Assembly (NCBI GenBank): GCA_949825025.1
Contig: OX463785.1
Coordinates: forward strand, 21,081,971 to 21,145,970
Direction: 5' to 3'
DNA length: 64,000 bases
DNA from: Siphlonurus alternatus
Taxonomy: Eukaryota > Arthropoda > Insecta > Ephemeroptera > Siphlonuridae
Positions 50,320 through 62,703 of the stretch are shown in pieces; within the stretch, counting starts at the first letter, position 1, and every line of letters starts with the position of its first letter. The notes below the pieces were generated by a model. The model searched no databases. It saw only the letters and a program-made list of their open reading frames with translations, and had not been told where the DNA came from. The position numbers and the translations under genes were made by a program.

Positions 50320-52639
50320 ATGTCAATAGGTGTACCAATTAAAGTGCTCCATGAAGCTGAGGGCCATGTAGTTACTTGTGAAACAAACACCGGAGAAGTT
50401 TACCGGGGCAAGCTGATTGAAGCAGAGGACAACATGAACTGTCAAATGACAAACATCGTTGTCACATACAGGGATGGTCGTACAGCAGAGCTTGAAAATG
50501 TCTATATTCGTGGCTCAAAAATACGCTTTCTCATACTACCAGATATGTTGAAAAATGCTCCTATGTTTAAACGACAAGGACAGAAGGGCACCGGTGGTGC
50601 TGGAAGAGGAAAATCAGCAATTTTGAGAGCACAAGGTTTGTAAATGATTAAATTTACCTTTAGAAATTGTTACCGGTTCATATGTCACCTATTTAACTGT
50701 CAGAAATCTTGACCCAGGCAGGCCAGGCTCCAACACAACGTTGGGAAAGTTGGTGTTATTGTTGCCGCCAAGTCAAGTGATTATCCATAATACCATAATC
50801 TGGTGTATTCAAATCCATAATATTATTTCATTATAGTCAGAATCTCAGCATCTGATATGTTGCTTCTAGCCTTCATAATTTCCAATCACAAAATAAGAAG
50901 TTTCAGTTACTGTACGTACGTACTATATTGTGGATATGCATATACTGTATGCATATCATACTCGAAATGACGCTGCAACAAAATCAAGCACACCGTCATT
51001 TTCTTACGGCACTACATTTGTTACGGCATTGTTCAGACTGTCAAAGCACTGTAAGATCAACTGTGAAACAATGGCTCCTTTGTTGATATTATTGACGGGG
51101 TATTCCTTAAATTTTAAAATATTGTACGCAAAGAGAGCCTAACATAAGAATTAACAAGGCACAGTAGTGTAAATGGGGTATAAGTTTCCAGCATTCTGAT
51201 TTGTTGCGCCAAAACTAGACTCGATACCAGCTCATGGTTGTGCCAAAACTAGACCCAATACCAGCTCAAGCCCAGTACAAATAATATCTTCTTCTTTTCT
51301 TATGCTCATATGTTGGCGTTAAAGCCATTTTACTTCTAGTAAGCCAATAGAGACATATTCTTTCTTTTCTCTCTTCATGTTGCCAGGCAACAAGTCAAGT
51401 TCCGTAGTGAATGCAAAGTATCTAAATAGATGCCCTCTCTCTTGAGGTTCATTAATAATTTACAAGATCACTACCGGTATCTTGGATTTTAAACTTCTTC
51501 TGATGGGGTCCAAGATACTCATGACCTAATCTAAATTTATCTGTGAGTCAAAATTGTAGTTATGAGTTTTAGCTAAAATTTAAATATATTGTCCCCCCAC
51601 ACTTCGGTACTACTTGCTCGTTCTTTCTTTTTTTACAAATAATATAAAAATGTAATCTTACTGTCTACATGATGTGGAAGTTAGGGTTGTAATTAGTACC
51701 GGTAGGTTAGATTTTTTTTTTTTTACTGCTTTTTTTCTAGACTTTATATAAAATGAATTAGTATTAGAAAGATTAATAGAGGGCATACATGACCAAAATG
51801 TGTCAATTGCCCCAAAATACCAACCAATCAAACAGAAAGATTGATAATAAATATATTTATAATTTGCAAAGGGCAAAAAATATATGTACTGTATTTGTTT
51901 GCTTAAACCTCAGTTGACCTGTAACGTAGATTTGCTAGGATTGTAGAAGAAAGGGTACTCTACACAATGGGGTTCCACAATATCAGCTGATTAGGCATCA
52001 GAAACTTACGAAGTCAAAGCAAAAACTTAATAAATTAAAGAAAATATGCATTTTCCCTCCATAGTAAAATATTACTGTAAAAAATACAATAATAAAATAA
52101 ACATGAATTTTATTGTGCTTCCTACATTTTTTTTATCGACTTTTGAAAGAGTAATAAAGAGAAATTATTTGACTCATACTGTCATTATCAAATTTGGCAC
52201 CCGGTAAATTTGTGGTGGGAGGCATCAGGATTGTCGTAGGTCAGGGTTCTTTTTCCCGCTAAGTAATACCCATTCTTCTACTTATCCTAACGTGGAGTCA
52301 TGATTTGTCCTCCATTGAACTTTGACTTTATAGGATAGTTCAACTGAGTGTTTTTCTTGTGCCTGCCAATATTGCAAAACTGCATCTCTCCCTTTGAAAG
52401 CTCCAGGGGATAAATTTAATGTTATTTAAAGATGTATATGAAAATGCATGTCATCATTTTTCAATATAAATACAAATCACCCGCTACCTGGATTGTTTCT
52501 AACGTGTTTAAACGTGTTCACAGCTGCACGAGGTCGCGGTCGCGGGAGAGGTCGTGGTGGCAGCTGGCCGGCTGGTGGAGGGGGTGGTCCGGAGCGCGGG
52601 GAGAGGGGAAGTGAGGCACAGCGTGGCGGACGACGCTGA
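50320..52639 (+). CDS. SmD3: Small nuclear ribonucleoprotein Sm D3, two exons, complete
   Basis: Exons 50320-50635 and 52524-52639 (GT-AG intron of 1888 bases, phase 1), 143 aa. Residues 4-84 form the Sm fold: Sm1 includes [20 protein letters not shown] and NMNCQMTN; Sm2 includes [17 protein letters not shown]. With the other Sm proteins it forms the seven-membered ring on U1, U2, U4 and U5 snRNA for pre-mRNA splicing. The second exon encodes an Arg-Gly tail ([13 protein letters not shown]), the expected site of symmetric dimethylation and SMN binding. The tail then continues through [13 protein letters not shown] to GGRR, making it longer than the short human tail. The true ATG at 50320 starts [12 protein letters not shown], the standard N-terminus. 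The gene is divergent from mthl copy B, about 0.9 kb apart. Confidence 0.95.
50636..52523 (+). other. Sm D3 intron
   Basis: Donor G|GTTTGTAAATG and acceptor GTGTTCACAG|CTGCACG. No nested gene or snoRNA-like C/D or H/ACA structure was recognised by eye. Confidence 0.6.
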
Positions 52640-53436
52640 GCGTAGGAGGAATGTGACTGCAGGTAGTTCCCTCTTGCTCTCTCTGAAGCCAGCCGTCAGC
52701 TGTGAGTGGCCGGAAGTGGGCGGGTTTTCAAACTTTGGATGAAATTAAAAATTAACGTTAGTTGTAACAGTACTGTGGGAAGAAATCACAGAAAAGGTTA
52801 GCCCCACTTTATTCTGGATTAAAGTAAGTACTAAGCATATTCACTAGATCTGTACTAATGTTGCAAATTTTGTAAACTTTCATGATTCTTAAAACACAAA
52901 ATTTCTAAAGTTTGTGAATTATTGTGAAATATTTGTGAAAAAAAAAAATAAAAATAAATTATTTACTAGTTATTTACTAATTCTTATAGTACAGCTATAA
53001 TTTTGTAACCTTAAATTTAAAATTCATTTTTAAAACTTGTAGAATTTTCTGTAACAATATGACAAATTAATTTTAACTTAAAAGCTCAAAACCTACCTAC
53101 TTCCGGCTACTTTTTAAACTTCAAAGACTAGAATATGTTAAATACTACTTAAGTTTGTTCTAATATAGAGCAAACTGAGAGAAAAAGCAAGATGGTTCTA
53201 CCTTGAATATTTGACATTTTCAAGCTATTTTGATTTCCATCATAATGTGTGTACGTACTATCATTTAAGTTTAACTAGAGACTTCTTATTTAGAAAATAA
53301 TGAATGAATGTGTAAATCAACAGGCTCATAATCAGCCACGTCATACAAAGTCTTGTTTTTGTTTTTTTTTATTATTAAAGAAAAAAATATGTTTGTAAAT
53401 ACACAATCCAATGAGAGTCGGAAAAAACTTAAGTTT
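52640..53436. other. Sm D3 3' flank
   Basis: Probably holds the Sm D3 3' UTR, although no single convincing AATAAA site decides its end. Otherwise AT-rich with no exon-like sequence. Confidence 0.4.
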
Positions 53437-55609
53437 CATATCGATGTTCTCCCTGCTTTTTTACCGATCTGCATTTGTTTTATTTTACTTTTTTACCTAT
53501 CTGTTTTTTATTTATCAAACTTTTTTACCTATCTGTTTTTATTTTGTCACACTTTTTTACCTATCTGTTTTTGTTTCTTCAAACTTTTTTACCTATCTGT
53601 GAAAAAGTGAATTGTTCAGGAGAAGGTTTAAACTGTTTATTTCTTTATTGTTGTGATTATTTAAACATACACTTAGCTTTTTTTAAAGGTAATATATTAT
53701 TACTCGTTGTAACGATTTTTTTTTTTTCAAATTCCGTAAATTTCTCGCGTAAAAAAATATAATCGGGATTCAAAATTCTGCTCAATAAGTTTTATTACTT
53801 ATTATTACGCGTGTAATAATGAAGTTTACCATACATATAATATGCAATTATGGTAATTAAGGAACATTAATAAAACAGTAATTGATGATGCATCAATCGG
53901 CATATATAGTTATTGTGAATACGAAAAAAGTAATGCTAATTCATTATTATCCTCGGCATTTTTGGTAAAGAATAAAATTGTAACATAAAAGAATTAAATT
54001 TATTTTTGTAACGTTTATAAAAGGCCATGGGAATAGGGAATTTGACTAAATAAAAAATATAATTATACTTTTTACATTCTAAGCAATCATTTAGGATTAA
54101 AAAAAAATGTATGTATTGATTGTAATTAAGATACTATGCAAACCTTTAATTTCAAAGTCACTACAGTATTTTAAAGTTTACATAATTGAAATTTGTTTTT
54201 TTGCATATTTTATAGCCTCTACGGATAAATAAAACTCATCAAATTAATAATTATTAATTTATATTAATATCAAACATAATAATATATCAAATTAATTATA
54301 AGTATAAATATTATTATATGTTTTGCAACAATTTTTGTATAATATATACAGTAATATAATATAAATGAAACGAAAATTAAATGAAATATTCTTCATGTAG
54401 CTTTCGCTGTTCAGTACAAAATATGCTTAATTTATATATATTCTGTGGGGCCATAAAATCTTCTGATGTCCAGTTTCTGATTGTTTTAGCAGACAGGCAG
54501 AGTGTATTAGTATACATCATTTCACAAACTTTAAATTACCACTCTCAGTCCTAAGGAAATACTGCCGTTGTCCTTGTTTACGTAGCTTGCTTTACAGGGC
54601 TACTCAATTTTCTACGTTTTGGTGCAGCTGTAACGACAGTCTCGAACAAACACTTGTTTTGCATATTTGTCAAGGGAATAAAAATTATTATGAATTTTTT
54701 CTCTATCCTTTTCACTCACATTGGCACAGAATTTTAATGAACTTTTGGGTGTCCTTCTCACTGCATTTACACCCAGCTTTCATCACCACTGCAGGCTTGT
54801 TGTCAGGTGAAACAATACCAAGTTGTGTCTTCGTTCCAACATATGCATGGTTTCCCCTGCTGGCGAAGATTTTGGTTTGTGAATTTTTCAAATGAAAGAC
54901 GTCTAATATTACTTTTAATTTTTGTTAATTTCTTTTTCATTCTCTGTTAACGTTTTAGAATTGTTTACTTCACGATTAATAATTTGCTCTACATCTGCCA
55001 AGTCTAATAAGGTAACAAAGGAATTTCAAGTATCAGTACATTGTTCTTCAATCGTCAAAACTGACTCGGCTTGTTCAGAGCTCCGACAACTAGTGCTTAA
55101 TTGGTCCAATCTCTATGCTGAGCTGTAAAAACAACAAATTGTTACTATTGCGATCATTATTATTACGTAATTCACTCTAATGAATGTAAATATTACTTAG
55201 TTAATAATAGAATATAAAATTCTTACCTATTTCAATCCTTATTTGCATGTAGAGTATGTAGACTCAGAAGAAAAGCAGAAATAAACGTCGCACGAGGTTT
55301 GTTTTGGTCTGTCAGCTGATTTTTCCGGATTGTTCTTATTTAATTTAAATTATAAAAAAGCCGCGAAACACTCTGAAATTTTAACAGCTTACGTACGGTG
55401 GTGCACTCTATATTTTTCCGCGATAAAATTTTTTTTTTCAAATTGACAGATAGGTAAAAAAGTTTGAAGAAACAAAAACAGATAGGTAAAAAAGTGTGAC
55501 AAAATAAAAACAGATAGGTAAAAAAGTTTGATAAATAAAAAACAGATAGGTAAAAAAGTAAAATAAAACAAATGCAGATCGGTAAAAAAGCAGGGAGAAC
55601 ATCGATATG
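53437..55609. mobile_element. Foldback element with mirrored arrays of 32-bp repeats
   Basis: Outer ends CATATCGATGTTCTCCCTGC and complement bound 2173 bases. Next to each end lie five copies of TTTTTTACCTATCTG at an exact 32-bp step (TTACC at 53461, 53493, 53525, 53557, 53589; complements at 55453, 55485, 55517, 55549, 55581). The interior has a worn coding-like tract on the minus strand. No clear target duplication. Confidence 0.85.
54560..55120 (-). pseudogene. Degenerate coding remnant inside the foldback element
   Basis: Minus-strand pieces with protein-like composition appear in several frames. Near 55075-54935 one reads VTLLDLADVEQIINREV and then NSKTLTENEKEINKN. Near 54760-54620 another reads FCANVSEKDREKIHNNFY then SLDKYAKQVFVRD. 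A third frame continues with TAAPKRRKLSSP. The second piece resembles the short Cys and R-x-x-I-x-x-x-F-Y segment that precedes the catalytic core in some arthropod transposase-like proteins. Stops and frameshifts separate the pieces. It is probably the wreck of the element's own protein. Confidence 0.35.
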
Positions 55610-55742
55610 CATATTCATCAAATTATTTTATATTCACAAACAAATTTATGCAAATCTCGTTCATAGAACTTATTTTTAGGGCTAAAGTACAAGTTTCCTT
55701 CGATGGCTTGGCATTATAGACGGTCAATTTTGGATTTAGATA

Positions 55743-55880
55743 CAGTAAACTTTTGATTTTATGAAGTCTCAAGGGACCCAAAAAAACACGAATTCACAAA
55801 TAGTTGGCTGGGACCGACAGTTCACTTCACAAAATCGAAGAATTCATAAAATCAAACTTCACAAAATCGAAAGTTTACTG
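55743..55880. mobile_element. Small pogo/mariner-like MITE, copy 1
   Basis: Ends CAGTAAACTTTTGATTTTAT and TCGAAAGTTTACTG with TA on the left. Inside are paired TTCACAAAATCGAA blocks. Resembles 62025-62196 in its CAGTAAA ends and AAGGGACCCAA block. Confidence 0.65.
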
Positions 55881-58800
55881 TGTTTCTTATACTATTATAT
55901 ACTCACTTGCAGTGTTAAAAATATAATTTTCTACCCCAGAACAGTGCATGTAACGTAACTGCAAGAGAAACCCAGGTCATAGCTTAAAGCTGCACCCAAG
56001 AGCTTCCGATAAAAAAAAAAAAAAAAAAAAAAAAACAGCGGTAATATATTTCCACGACGGGTTAAAAGATGGGAGAAACCAAACTTTACCGTGGCGGAAA
56101 AATACCACGAAATGCTACAGACCAATCACAGCATAGTATTAGAACCTCCTGGGTGTAGCTTAAGACATTTGATTGATTCTATTCGTCTGTTCTATGCTGT
56201 AAATTTTTAATTGGATAAAATAACCTTAAAAATTCCCTGCATGAATTGTATTTTAGTATCTTCCAAACTGTAATATAATTTTATGTACAAGTTTTTTTTT
56301 AAATAATTACTCTGTGTAAAATTATTATGACTCGAAACATTTTTGTATGATTAAAAAGTAAATATGAAAATAAAAGAATTAAGTATGTGGCGTATATATT
56401 TAGTTTTATTTATTTTTTTGTACAAGTACCTACCTCTAATCCAACATTTTGTTTATTTATATTTTATCTTCTTTTTTTACATCCCAAACAAATTATCAGT
56501 GTTATGCAGTCTCATATGTAAGAATATTGCCTGTTCATGTAATTTCTATATTTTATTTATTTAAAAGCATCTAAGAAATCTGAATAAGGCTTTATAAATT
56601 GTTTTTTTTTTATTATTATTATTATTTTTTTTTTTTTTTTTTGCTTTTGCATGTGTATTTAAAACTTTTAATGCTATGAAAAATAATAACTTCTACTCTA
56701 TAAAACTGTAAATTAAATTCAAAAGCACAATAATTATGAGGAACAATTCTTAGAGGTATATTCTTAGCTATAAAAGTCAACTTTTATTTGCTGGCATTTA
56801 CAGCTTTGCTATAGCTGTAAATATTTTTTTATATATAAATTGATAGCCGAATTCAGATTATATTATTTTTCAAAATTATTTTTTTTGAAAATCACAGAAT
56901 CTTATCACAATTAATATTTAAATTAATTTCTACATATTAATCTTTTTAAAATAATTTTTGTACAATATTTATACATAAAAAGAAATACATGTACGGGGCA
57001 ACATTCTTCCTTTCTGTGGTAAAATTGAATCCTTTTTCCTGTATTTATAAACTGACCAACAAATCATGGAAAATGATTTAGATCAATGTTTTTTTTACAA
57101 TTACAATAATTTTTAAAGTATTCATTTTTTTCTCTCTTTTTTTTTTACATAATTAATAACAGCACAAAAAATGTGTATTTTTTTTCCTTCTCTCCATAGG
57201 TATTAAAATACATTTTAAGCAGATAACTTTTCTTCTAGTAAAATAAATAATTGTTATAATAAATGTAATTTTGATAAAGTAGTATGTATACTGTAAAACA
57301 CAAAAATGTGTACTTTGTTCTCCTTTTGCATGCACACATTTTTCACTCTTAAATATCATCAGGAATAATTATCTGCTACATTAGATGAGTACAATTATGA
57401 GCTGTTTATCAATAAAGCATTAAACTCATTATTGCATATGCAATTACGGTAGACAGATAGCTCATTGTTCCACACAAGGGACAATTCTTACAAGCAAGCT
57501 GTGAAGTGCACAATGTTTACTTTTATCTACGTAAAAAAAATCTTACAATAAATGTGTCTTCTGCATGAGGTTCTTTGATTTTTTTTTTTGTTTCTTTTTA
57601 ACTTTATGGCTGGTAGAGGCAAATATTGGGCCACTCTCCAAAGAAAATGAGCAAACTTTATCTTTTAATTAGGTCAAAATAATGTTAATTAAAGAATTTA
57701 AATTGCTTAGGTGATTTTCAAGCTGTTATAAAAGTCAACAGAATTTAATGAAAAAAAAAAAAAAAAAAAGTTATTACCGGAAAAAAAAAATACAAGAGCA
57801 GTTACCACAATCTGAATTAAGTTTTATTTTTACTAGAAGAAAAATTATAATCCATTTTAAATGTATAATAATATCACTTCTTAACATTTCCTTTTCTTTT
57901 AACATAATATTTTTTTTTTATACAGGCAAGTAAATTATAATATCTACAATGATAATTAATAATAATATATTCATTTAAAAATAACTATACAAATCTTTAG
58001 TTTACATCAGTCTAAGTGAAACTGTTTAATAGTAGAGGGGGAAAAATATAAGTAAACCACCAGGATAGCAAGATAGCACTGTAGTTTTTTTTTTTAACTA
58101 GACCATGTGATAGCAAAAAAGCAAGACGACAGTTTCACTAAAGACTGAAAGCTTAATTGGTTGGATGTTTTATTTTTTTAACAGTTTTCTTAAGTATGAG
58201 CATTATCTTTTTTTTTTTTAACAGCACAATTTTTCAGTTTTTTTTTTTACAGGACAAATACTGATATATATATTTTTTACACTAATGCAAGGTTGAAAAT
58301 ATTTAGATCTCAAATGATTTTTTTTTTAATTAGTTAGATGCAGAACGTACATAACATAAAAACAAGTCTTTCAATCAACCTTAAAATGTAAAAACATTAG
58401 TTTTTACAGAAAAAAAAAATGCCATATTTTAATCATTCACAGTTGCTAAAAGAAATTTCTCTCTTTTTATTCTTTATTTGTATTATTTTTAAATGAGTGC
58501 ACTTTTCTCTATGCCGATAATAGCAACTATAAATGATTTGTTTTTTATGGTTTTGTTTCTGGGTTATCAACTTTTAAAACTTAACGTTTTCTTTTTTTTT
58601 TTTTTTTGTCTGAGTTAATTCAGAGCTTTTAGAATATTGTTTTATCATTAATGTATCAGTATTGTAAGTTGTTGTTTTTTTTAATACAGTATTTTTATTT
58701 TTAATTCTCCGTACTTTGATATTTTCTTTGGATAAAATAACTATTTACAATCATATTAACAAAATTATAAATAAATTTTTAAATAATTTAAAGACATAAC

Positions 58801-58930
58801 AATATCTTGACAATTAAAGCTTTTTAGTACTTTGAATTAATTTATGTTTTATCGTAAATATTTAAAACTCACAAGTTTGAATTTTTTACCATTGTTTACA
58901 TCAAACAGTTCAAGAAATTAAAATATTTTT
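55881..58930. other. T-rich region downstream of the myotubularin gene
   Basis: Many T tracts on the plus strand, no exon-like sequence. Part of this may be the 3' UTR of the minus-strand myotubularin gene; its limit cannot be placed. Confidence 0.4.
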
Positions 58931-58936
58931 TTTTAA

Positions 58937-59323
58937 GGTAGAGATAACATGAATCAGCTGTTCGACGTAGTCCTTTTTGATTAACATATAAAAGTTAGCA
59001 AATTCATAAAAATTCTGACATTTTTTTGAGAGGCAGTTATTAGTGTCTAAAAGCCATAGAAAAAATTTCAAAACAATTAAACGAGCCAATTTTTTTTAAT
59101 TAAGTTTTTTAAAGTTGGTCTCTCCATGGGAAGCCCTATGCTGAAAATAAATAATAATAATAAAAAAAAGGTCTCGTTTAATTGTTTTGAAATTTTTTCC
59201 ATGGCCTTTAGGCACTAATATCTGTCTCTCAAAAAATTGTCAGAATTTTTGTGCTTTTTTTTAAAGGTTTCCATGTTAATCAAAGGGGACTACATCGATC
59301 AGCTGTATCGTGTTACCTCATCT
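58937..59323. mobile_element. Palindromic TTAA MITE, family 1 relative
   Basis: Left end TTAA then GGTAGAGATAACATGAATCAG. Right end GATCAGCTGTATCGTGTTACC is more worn and lacks a clean TTAA. The centre (TCTCGTTTAATTGTTTTGAA facing its complement) differs from the other copies. Confidence 0.7.
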
Positions 59324-60106
59324 TTATTTTATTAATTTTTTTTAGAGACTGTTAGTATTTTTCTTACATCATAAAGTAGACGAAATAGTTTAGACGGAGA
59401 ATAGAAACAAACATAATCCACTTTCTACTTAATGCAATATTGTGTCATGGAATTCTAAAACTGTGTTTCACAAAAAAACAAGTAATAAATAACCTATCAT
59501 CTCAAATTTCTGCTTCCAAAATTGATGAGAAGTTAAAATATTATTTTAAAATTCTCAAATCAGCCACCAGCTAGTATTAACAATATGTCACTAAATAATG
59601 TAAATTACAGTACTAACAAAATTTGATACAAATCTGAACCTTATTTCATTAGTAATTTAAGGTTAGATTTTGTGTACTTGAATTTTGAGGTAACGAATAA
59701 TAAAGAACATTTTATTATTTCTTGCAACAATTATTTTTTTTTAATACTGTTAAGTGGTTGTTTTTAGTAAATTTTAAAATAACATTAAAACTCATTTTTT
59801 AAAGTTACTTCCAAGTCCTCTTTCACCAGAGGGTTATAATAAATAAGTCTTTTTCAAATTTAAGATATAACCTACAAGTTTGTTTACATTTTTATTAATA
59901 AAAACTTCATTAAAAGAGGTCTTTATTTTAATGTCCATACCTCTTTCATTTTTTTTTTTTTCAAAACTAAAATGTATCTCTTGCAGAGATAATCTTATAA
60001 ATTGTAAGACTATATTTTTATCCAATACTAGACTCTTGGGGCATACCATTGCCGTATTAATCCCCCTCAGGGGGTTGAACTAGAGATACTACTGTTGATC
60101 ATGGCC

Positions 60107-62703
60107 TCAAGTAGAGGCAGTAGAAACGATCGGCTTGTGTAGCTTATCGTGCGGAGACGGTTGCTTGCAAGCCTGCTGGCTGATAGACTTGGTGGGGGGA
60201 GGGGAGCAAGAGATGTCTCGGTAACACGTCGCGCAAACTCGCACCGGCTCGTAAAGTTGCTCAGATGGTAGAGGTGCCGTGTTCCATGAACAGTCTGCAC
60301 AGAATATTTGGCCGCAGCTCCTGGAATTTTAAAAAAAAATATGGTAAATGAATATGTTGGTAGGGGTGGTCTATTAGCAATAATGAGCTATCTGCTATAT
60401 GAGGTGAGTGCATTTATAAGGTTAAAAGTAAAGCAGATAGCTCATTATTGCACATGAATTTAGGCAGATACATAGTTCATTTTTCCGGACGAGAGACAAT
60501 ATAACAAAATCTCTAGGCATCAAATGGTCTTATCAATTATTGAAAGTAATAATAATGCCTTCTATAAAAATTATTTAAAAGCTTGTTTACACTTCAGAGA
60601 CTCGTACTGAGTGTAAATGAGAGCTCAGAGATCAAAAGGGTTTATTAATTTTTACAGGTTACAGTAGTTTCTAATCTCGTTCCACTGATAAAAAATATAT
60701 ATATTTTGTTTGTTTGTTTGTTTGTTTGTTTGTTTTTTTTTTTTTTTTTTAGCTTCTCAACTGAACCCTAGTATAGGGTACTGGCCACAATTAAGTGACT
60801 GAATTTAACCTCCCGGCTCTTCTTAGACCCTACTTTTGTGGGTCCCTTCCAAACCGGGGCGGCCATGGCCTAAGCAATCCATCCCAGCATTCGTCTGGTT
60901 GTAACTGAGGAAACCATGGAAACCTCAGTCAGGATGGTCGGCAATTGATGGAGGATGCCATCAATCACTTCCCGATAAAAAATATGACTTTAAACATGTT
61001 TGATAACCAAGCCCTTCAATTATTGGCAGAGTAAAGTTAAAGTAATAAAGTGTAATAACTAAGTCATTAACCTCATAAAGCACCAACAGATGGCACTGAA
61101 AATCCCCTCTGTAATCTCACTATGATCCACTTTGTGTACGTACACTTAAGTTGGTAGCAATTCTCTGATAATACTCATAAACTCTAGTTAGATTAAATTA
61201 GCCAAATAAGCTTCTTTAGGATGTCTATAACTTTAATTAAGGAAATTAGATAAGAAATGGATCTTCTTTTTCTTAAGAGATAAAATTAAGTCCTTTCTGC
61301 TTTTGTTTTTAAATTTCAATTTAGTCAATACGTAATACGTACAACTTAATTAATAAAGTCACAAGTGACTTAACTTTTGGAATACTCTTATTAGGTGCCT
61401 TATACTTTATGTCACTATTTTTCTTCTCCTACCCCTTCAAATATAATATTTCCTATCAGACATCATTAGAGACTTATTGACGGAAATTTGAGATGTTTAA
61501 GTCTGATCATGGTGCTCGAAGCTCTGAAAATGTTGTTCAAATTTCTGGCCATAAGACACAGGTCTCTGTATTCACATCAAGCCACTCTCACCTGCAGTGA
61601 TGTTTGCGTCTGCCAAGCCAGAACTGAGTGTCACAGCCCATACAGCGATGCACGGCGTGGTCAGGAATCCACAGGGTGGGCAGCGCGTCCCTCTCCTCCA
61701 CTCTCTCCCAGGAGACATCCGAGGAGGGGCGAGAGGTCTGCGGAAGGTGGACGTCCGCCATGCTGTCCACACTCTCCGGTAACGAGCCCTGCAAACAAAC
61801 AATAGAGTCAGTTGGTGTCTCTAGGAGAACTCTCTTCCCTGGGAAGAAGAAATTAAAAACCAGCAAATGAATGTTTGGAGGAAGAGAAGTTTATATTACA
61901 GTACATGCTACAATCATTTCTTTCTTTTGGTAGTAATTTATTTTGACCCACTAATAATTTATCCAGTTTAAGAAGATAATGAAAATGTTTCTTTTTCAAA
62001 AGGAGATAAGCAGAATAAATAATACAGTAAAAACTTGTTATTATGTAAAGTCAAGGGACCCAAGAAATCAGGTTTACCTTATATCGAGTTTTGCCTATAC
62101 CAAGCAATGTTAATTATTTTTGACGGGAATGTGATCTCTTTTTCTCAAAATCAAGTTTTACCTACCAACAAATTGTGTAATAACGAGTTTTTACTGCATT
62201 TTCAAAGACAAAATAATTAAAATCATTATAACCATCATAATTATGTATAATGAATTGTCTTAATTGGAATCTTCCGAACAAAACAATGTATGCAAGTATC
62301 TGTCTAAGGAGTAAATGTATGTCTGATTGAATTGGTTAAGCATGGGGGTATAACACATGGGAAGTAAGCAATTTCTCTGTATCTTTGCTACTATTTATGG
62401 CATACCTCTACTCCGTTAGTTTTTCTAATTAGGAGTTACAGGGTAGAGGATTTAAATAACATTTCCAAGCAACACACCATAAAAAAAAAAAAAGATAACA
62501 GAAAATGTAGTTTTAAATCTTAAAAAAGAGACCCTATTCTTAATTCAAAAACCCCTGTACAGGTTTGCTCTTGTAAGGTCACTCACAGTATCATCTGCTC
62601 GATGCTCTCCGTTGCTGTTGGCTGGCCCGCAGTGATGGCACACCTGTTGAATCAGTGCCAACCGTGTTGTGTGCAGCTCCCTTTGCAGTGCATCAACTTG
62701 GCT
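60107..62703 (-). CDS. Mtmr3/4: FYVE-domain myotubularin (MTMR3/MTMR4 type), last three exons, 5' partial
   Basis: Exons on the minus strand: 62703-62587, 61788-61592 and 60320-60107 (stop TGA at 60109-60107), GT-AG introns, phases 0 and 2. The first of these encodes a short helix-forming stretch (SQVDALQRELHTTRLALIQQ) followed by CHHCG. The next two encode a FYVE zinc finger: WIPDHAVHRCMGC, FWLGRRKHHCR, then split by the intron, SCGQIFCADC, LPSEQLYEPVRVCATCY. The R-K-H-H-C-R signature binds phosphatidylinositol 3-phosphate. The WIPDHAV..C and PLPSEQLYEPVRVC wording matches the C-terminal FYVE of MTMR3/MTMR4, lipid phosphatases that act on PI3P and PI(3,5)P2 on endosomes. The catalytic and PH-GRAM parts must lie beyond 64000. 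A different FYVE protein is possible but less likely. Confidence 0.8.
60365..60460. repeat. Short hairpin AATAATGAGCTATCTGCT
   Basis: AGCAATAATGAGCTATCTGCT at about 60374 faces its complement at about 60432, in the myotubularin last intron. A related AGATAGCTCATTGTT stretch is at about 57455. Confidence 0.55.
60705..60732. repeat. (TTTG)n microsatellite and T tract
   Basis: Seven TTTG units followed by about 20 T, immediately before the SINE tail at 60750, consistent with the oligo-T end of a minus-strand retroposon. Confidence 0.85.
60750..60990 (-). repeat. SINE tail without a 5S head
   Basis: On the minus strand: CTGACTGAGGTTTCCATGG, CCTCAGTTACAACCAGACG, AATGCTGGGATGGATTGC, then CCGGTTTGGAAGGGACC. 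Shares the core with 63550-63900. In the last myotubularin intron. Confidence 0.65.
62025..62196. mobile_element. Small pogo/Tigger-like MITE, copy 2
   Basis: 172 bp, ends CAGTAAAAACTTGTTATTATG and AATAACGAGTTTTTACTG with TA on the left. The CAGTAAAA...TTATA type end is typical of pogo/Tigger elements. No open frame. In a myotubularin intron. Confidence 0.75.

Noticed and set aside
53454..53606. CRISPR-like array (short repeat, variable 16-17-base gaps)
   Set aside because: The same repeats and gaps are mirrored at 55447-55595 as arms of a foldback element, the gaps are low-complexity, and the context is a eukaryotic genome.
53353..53762. Membrane-protein-like open frames rich in FFTYLF
   Set aside because: They are translations of the T-rich 32-bp repeats and appear again, mirrored, at 55340-55621.
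61488..61870. Plus-strand frames over the myotubularin FYVE exon
   Set aside because: The minus-strand frame encodes a clear FYVE zinc finger with matching splice sites; the plus-strand frames have no protein features.
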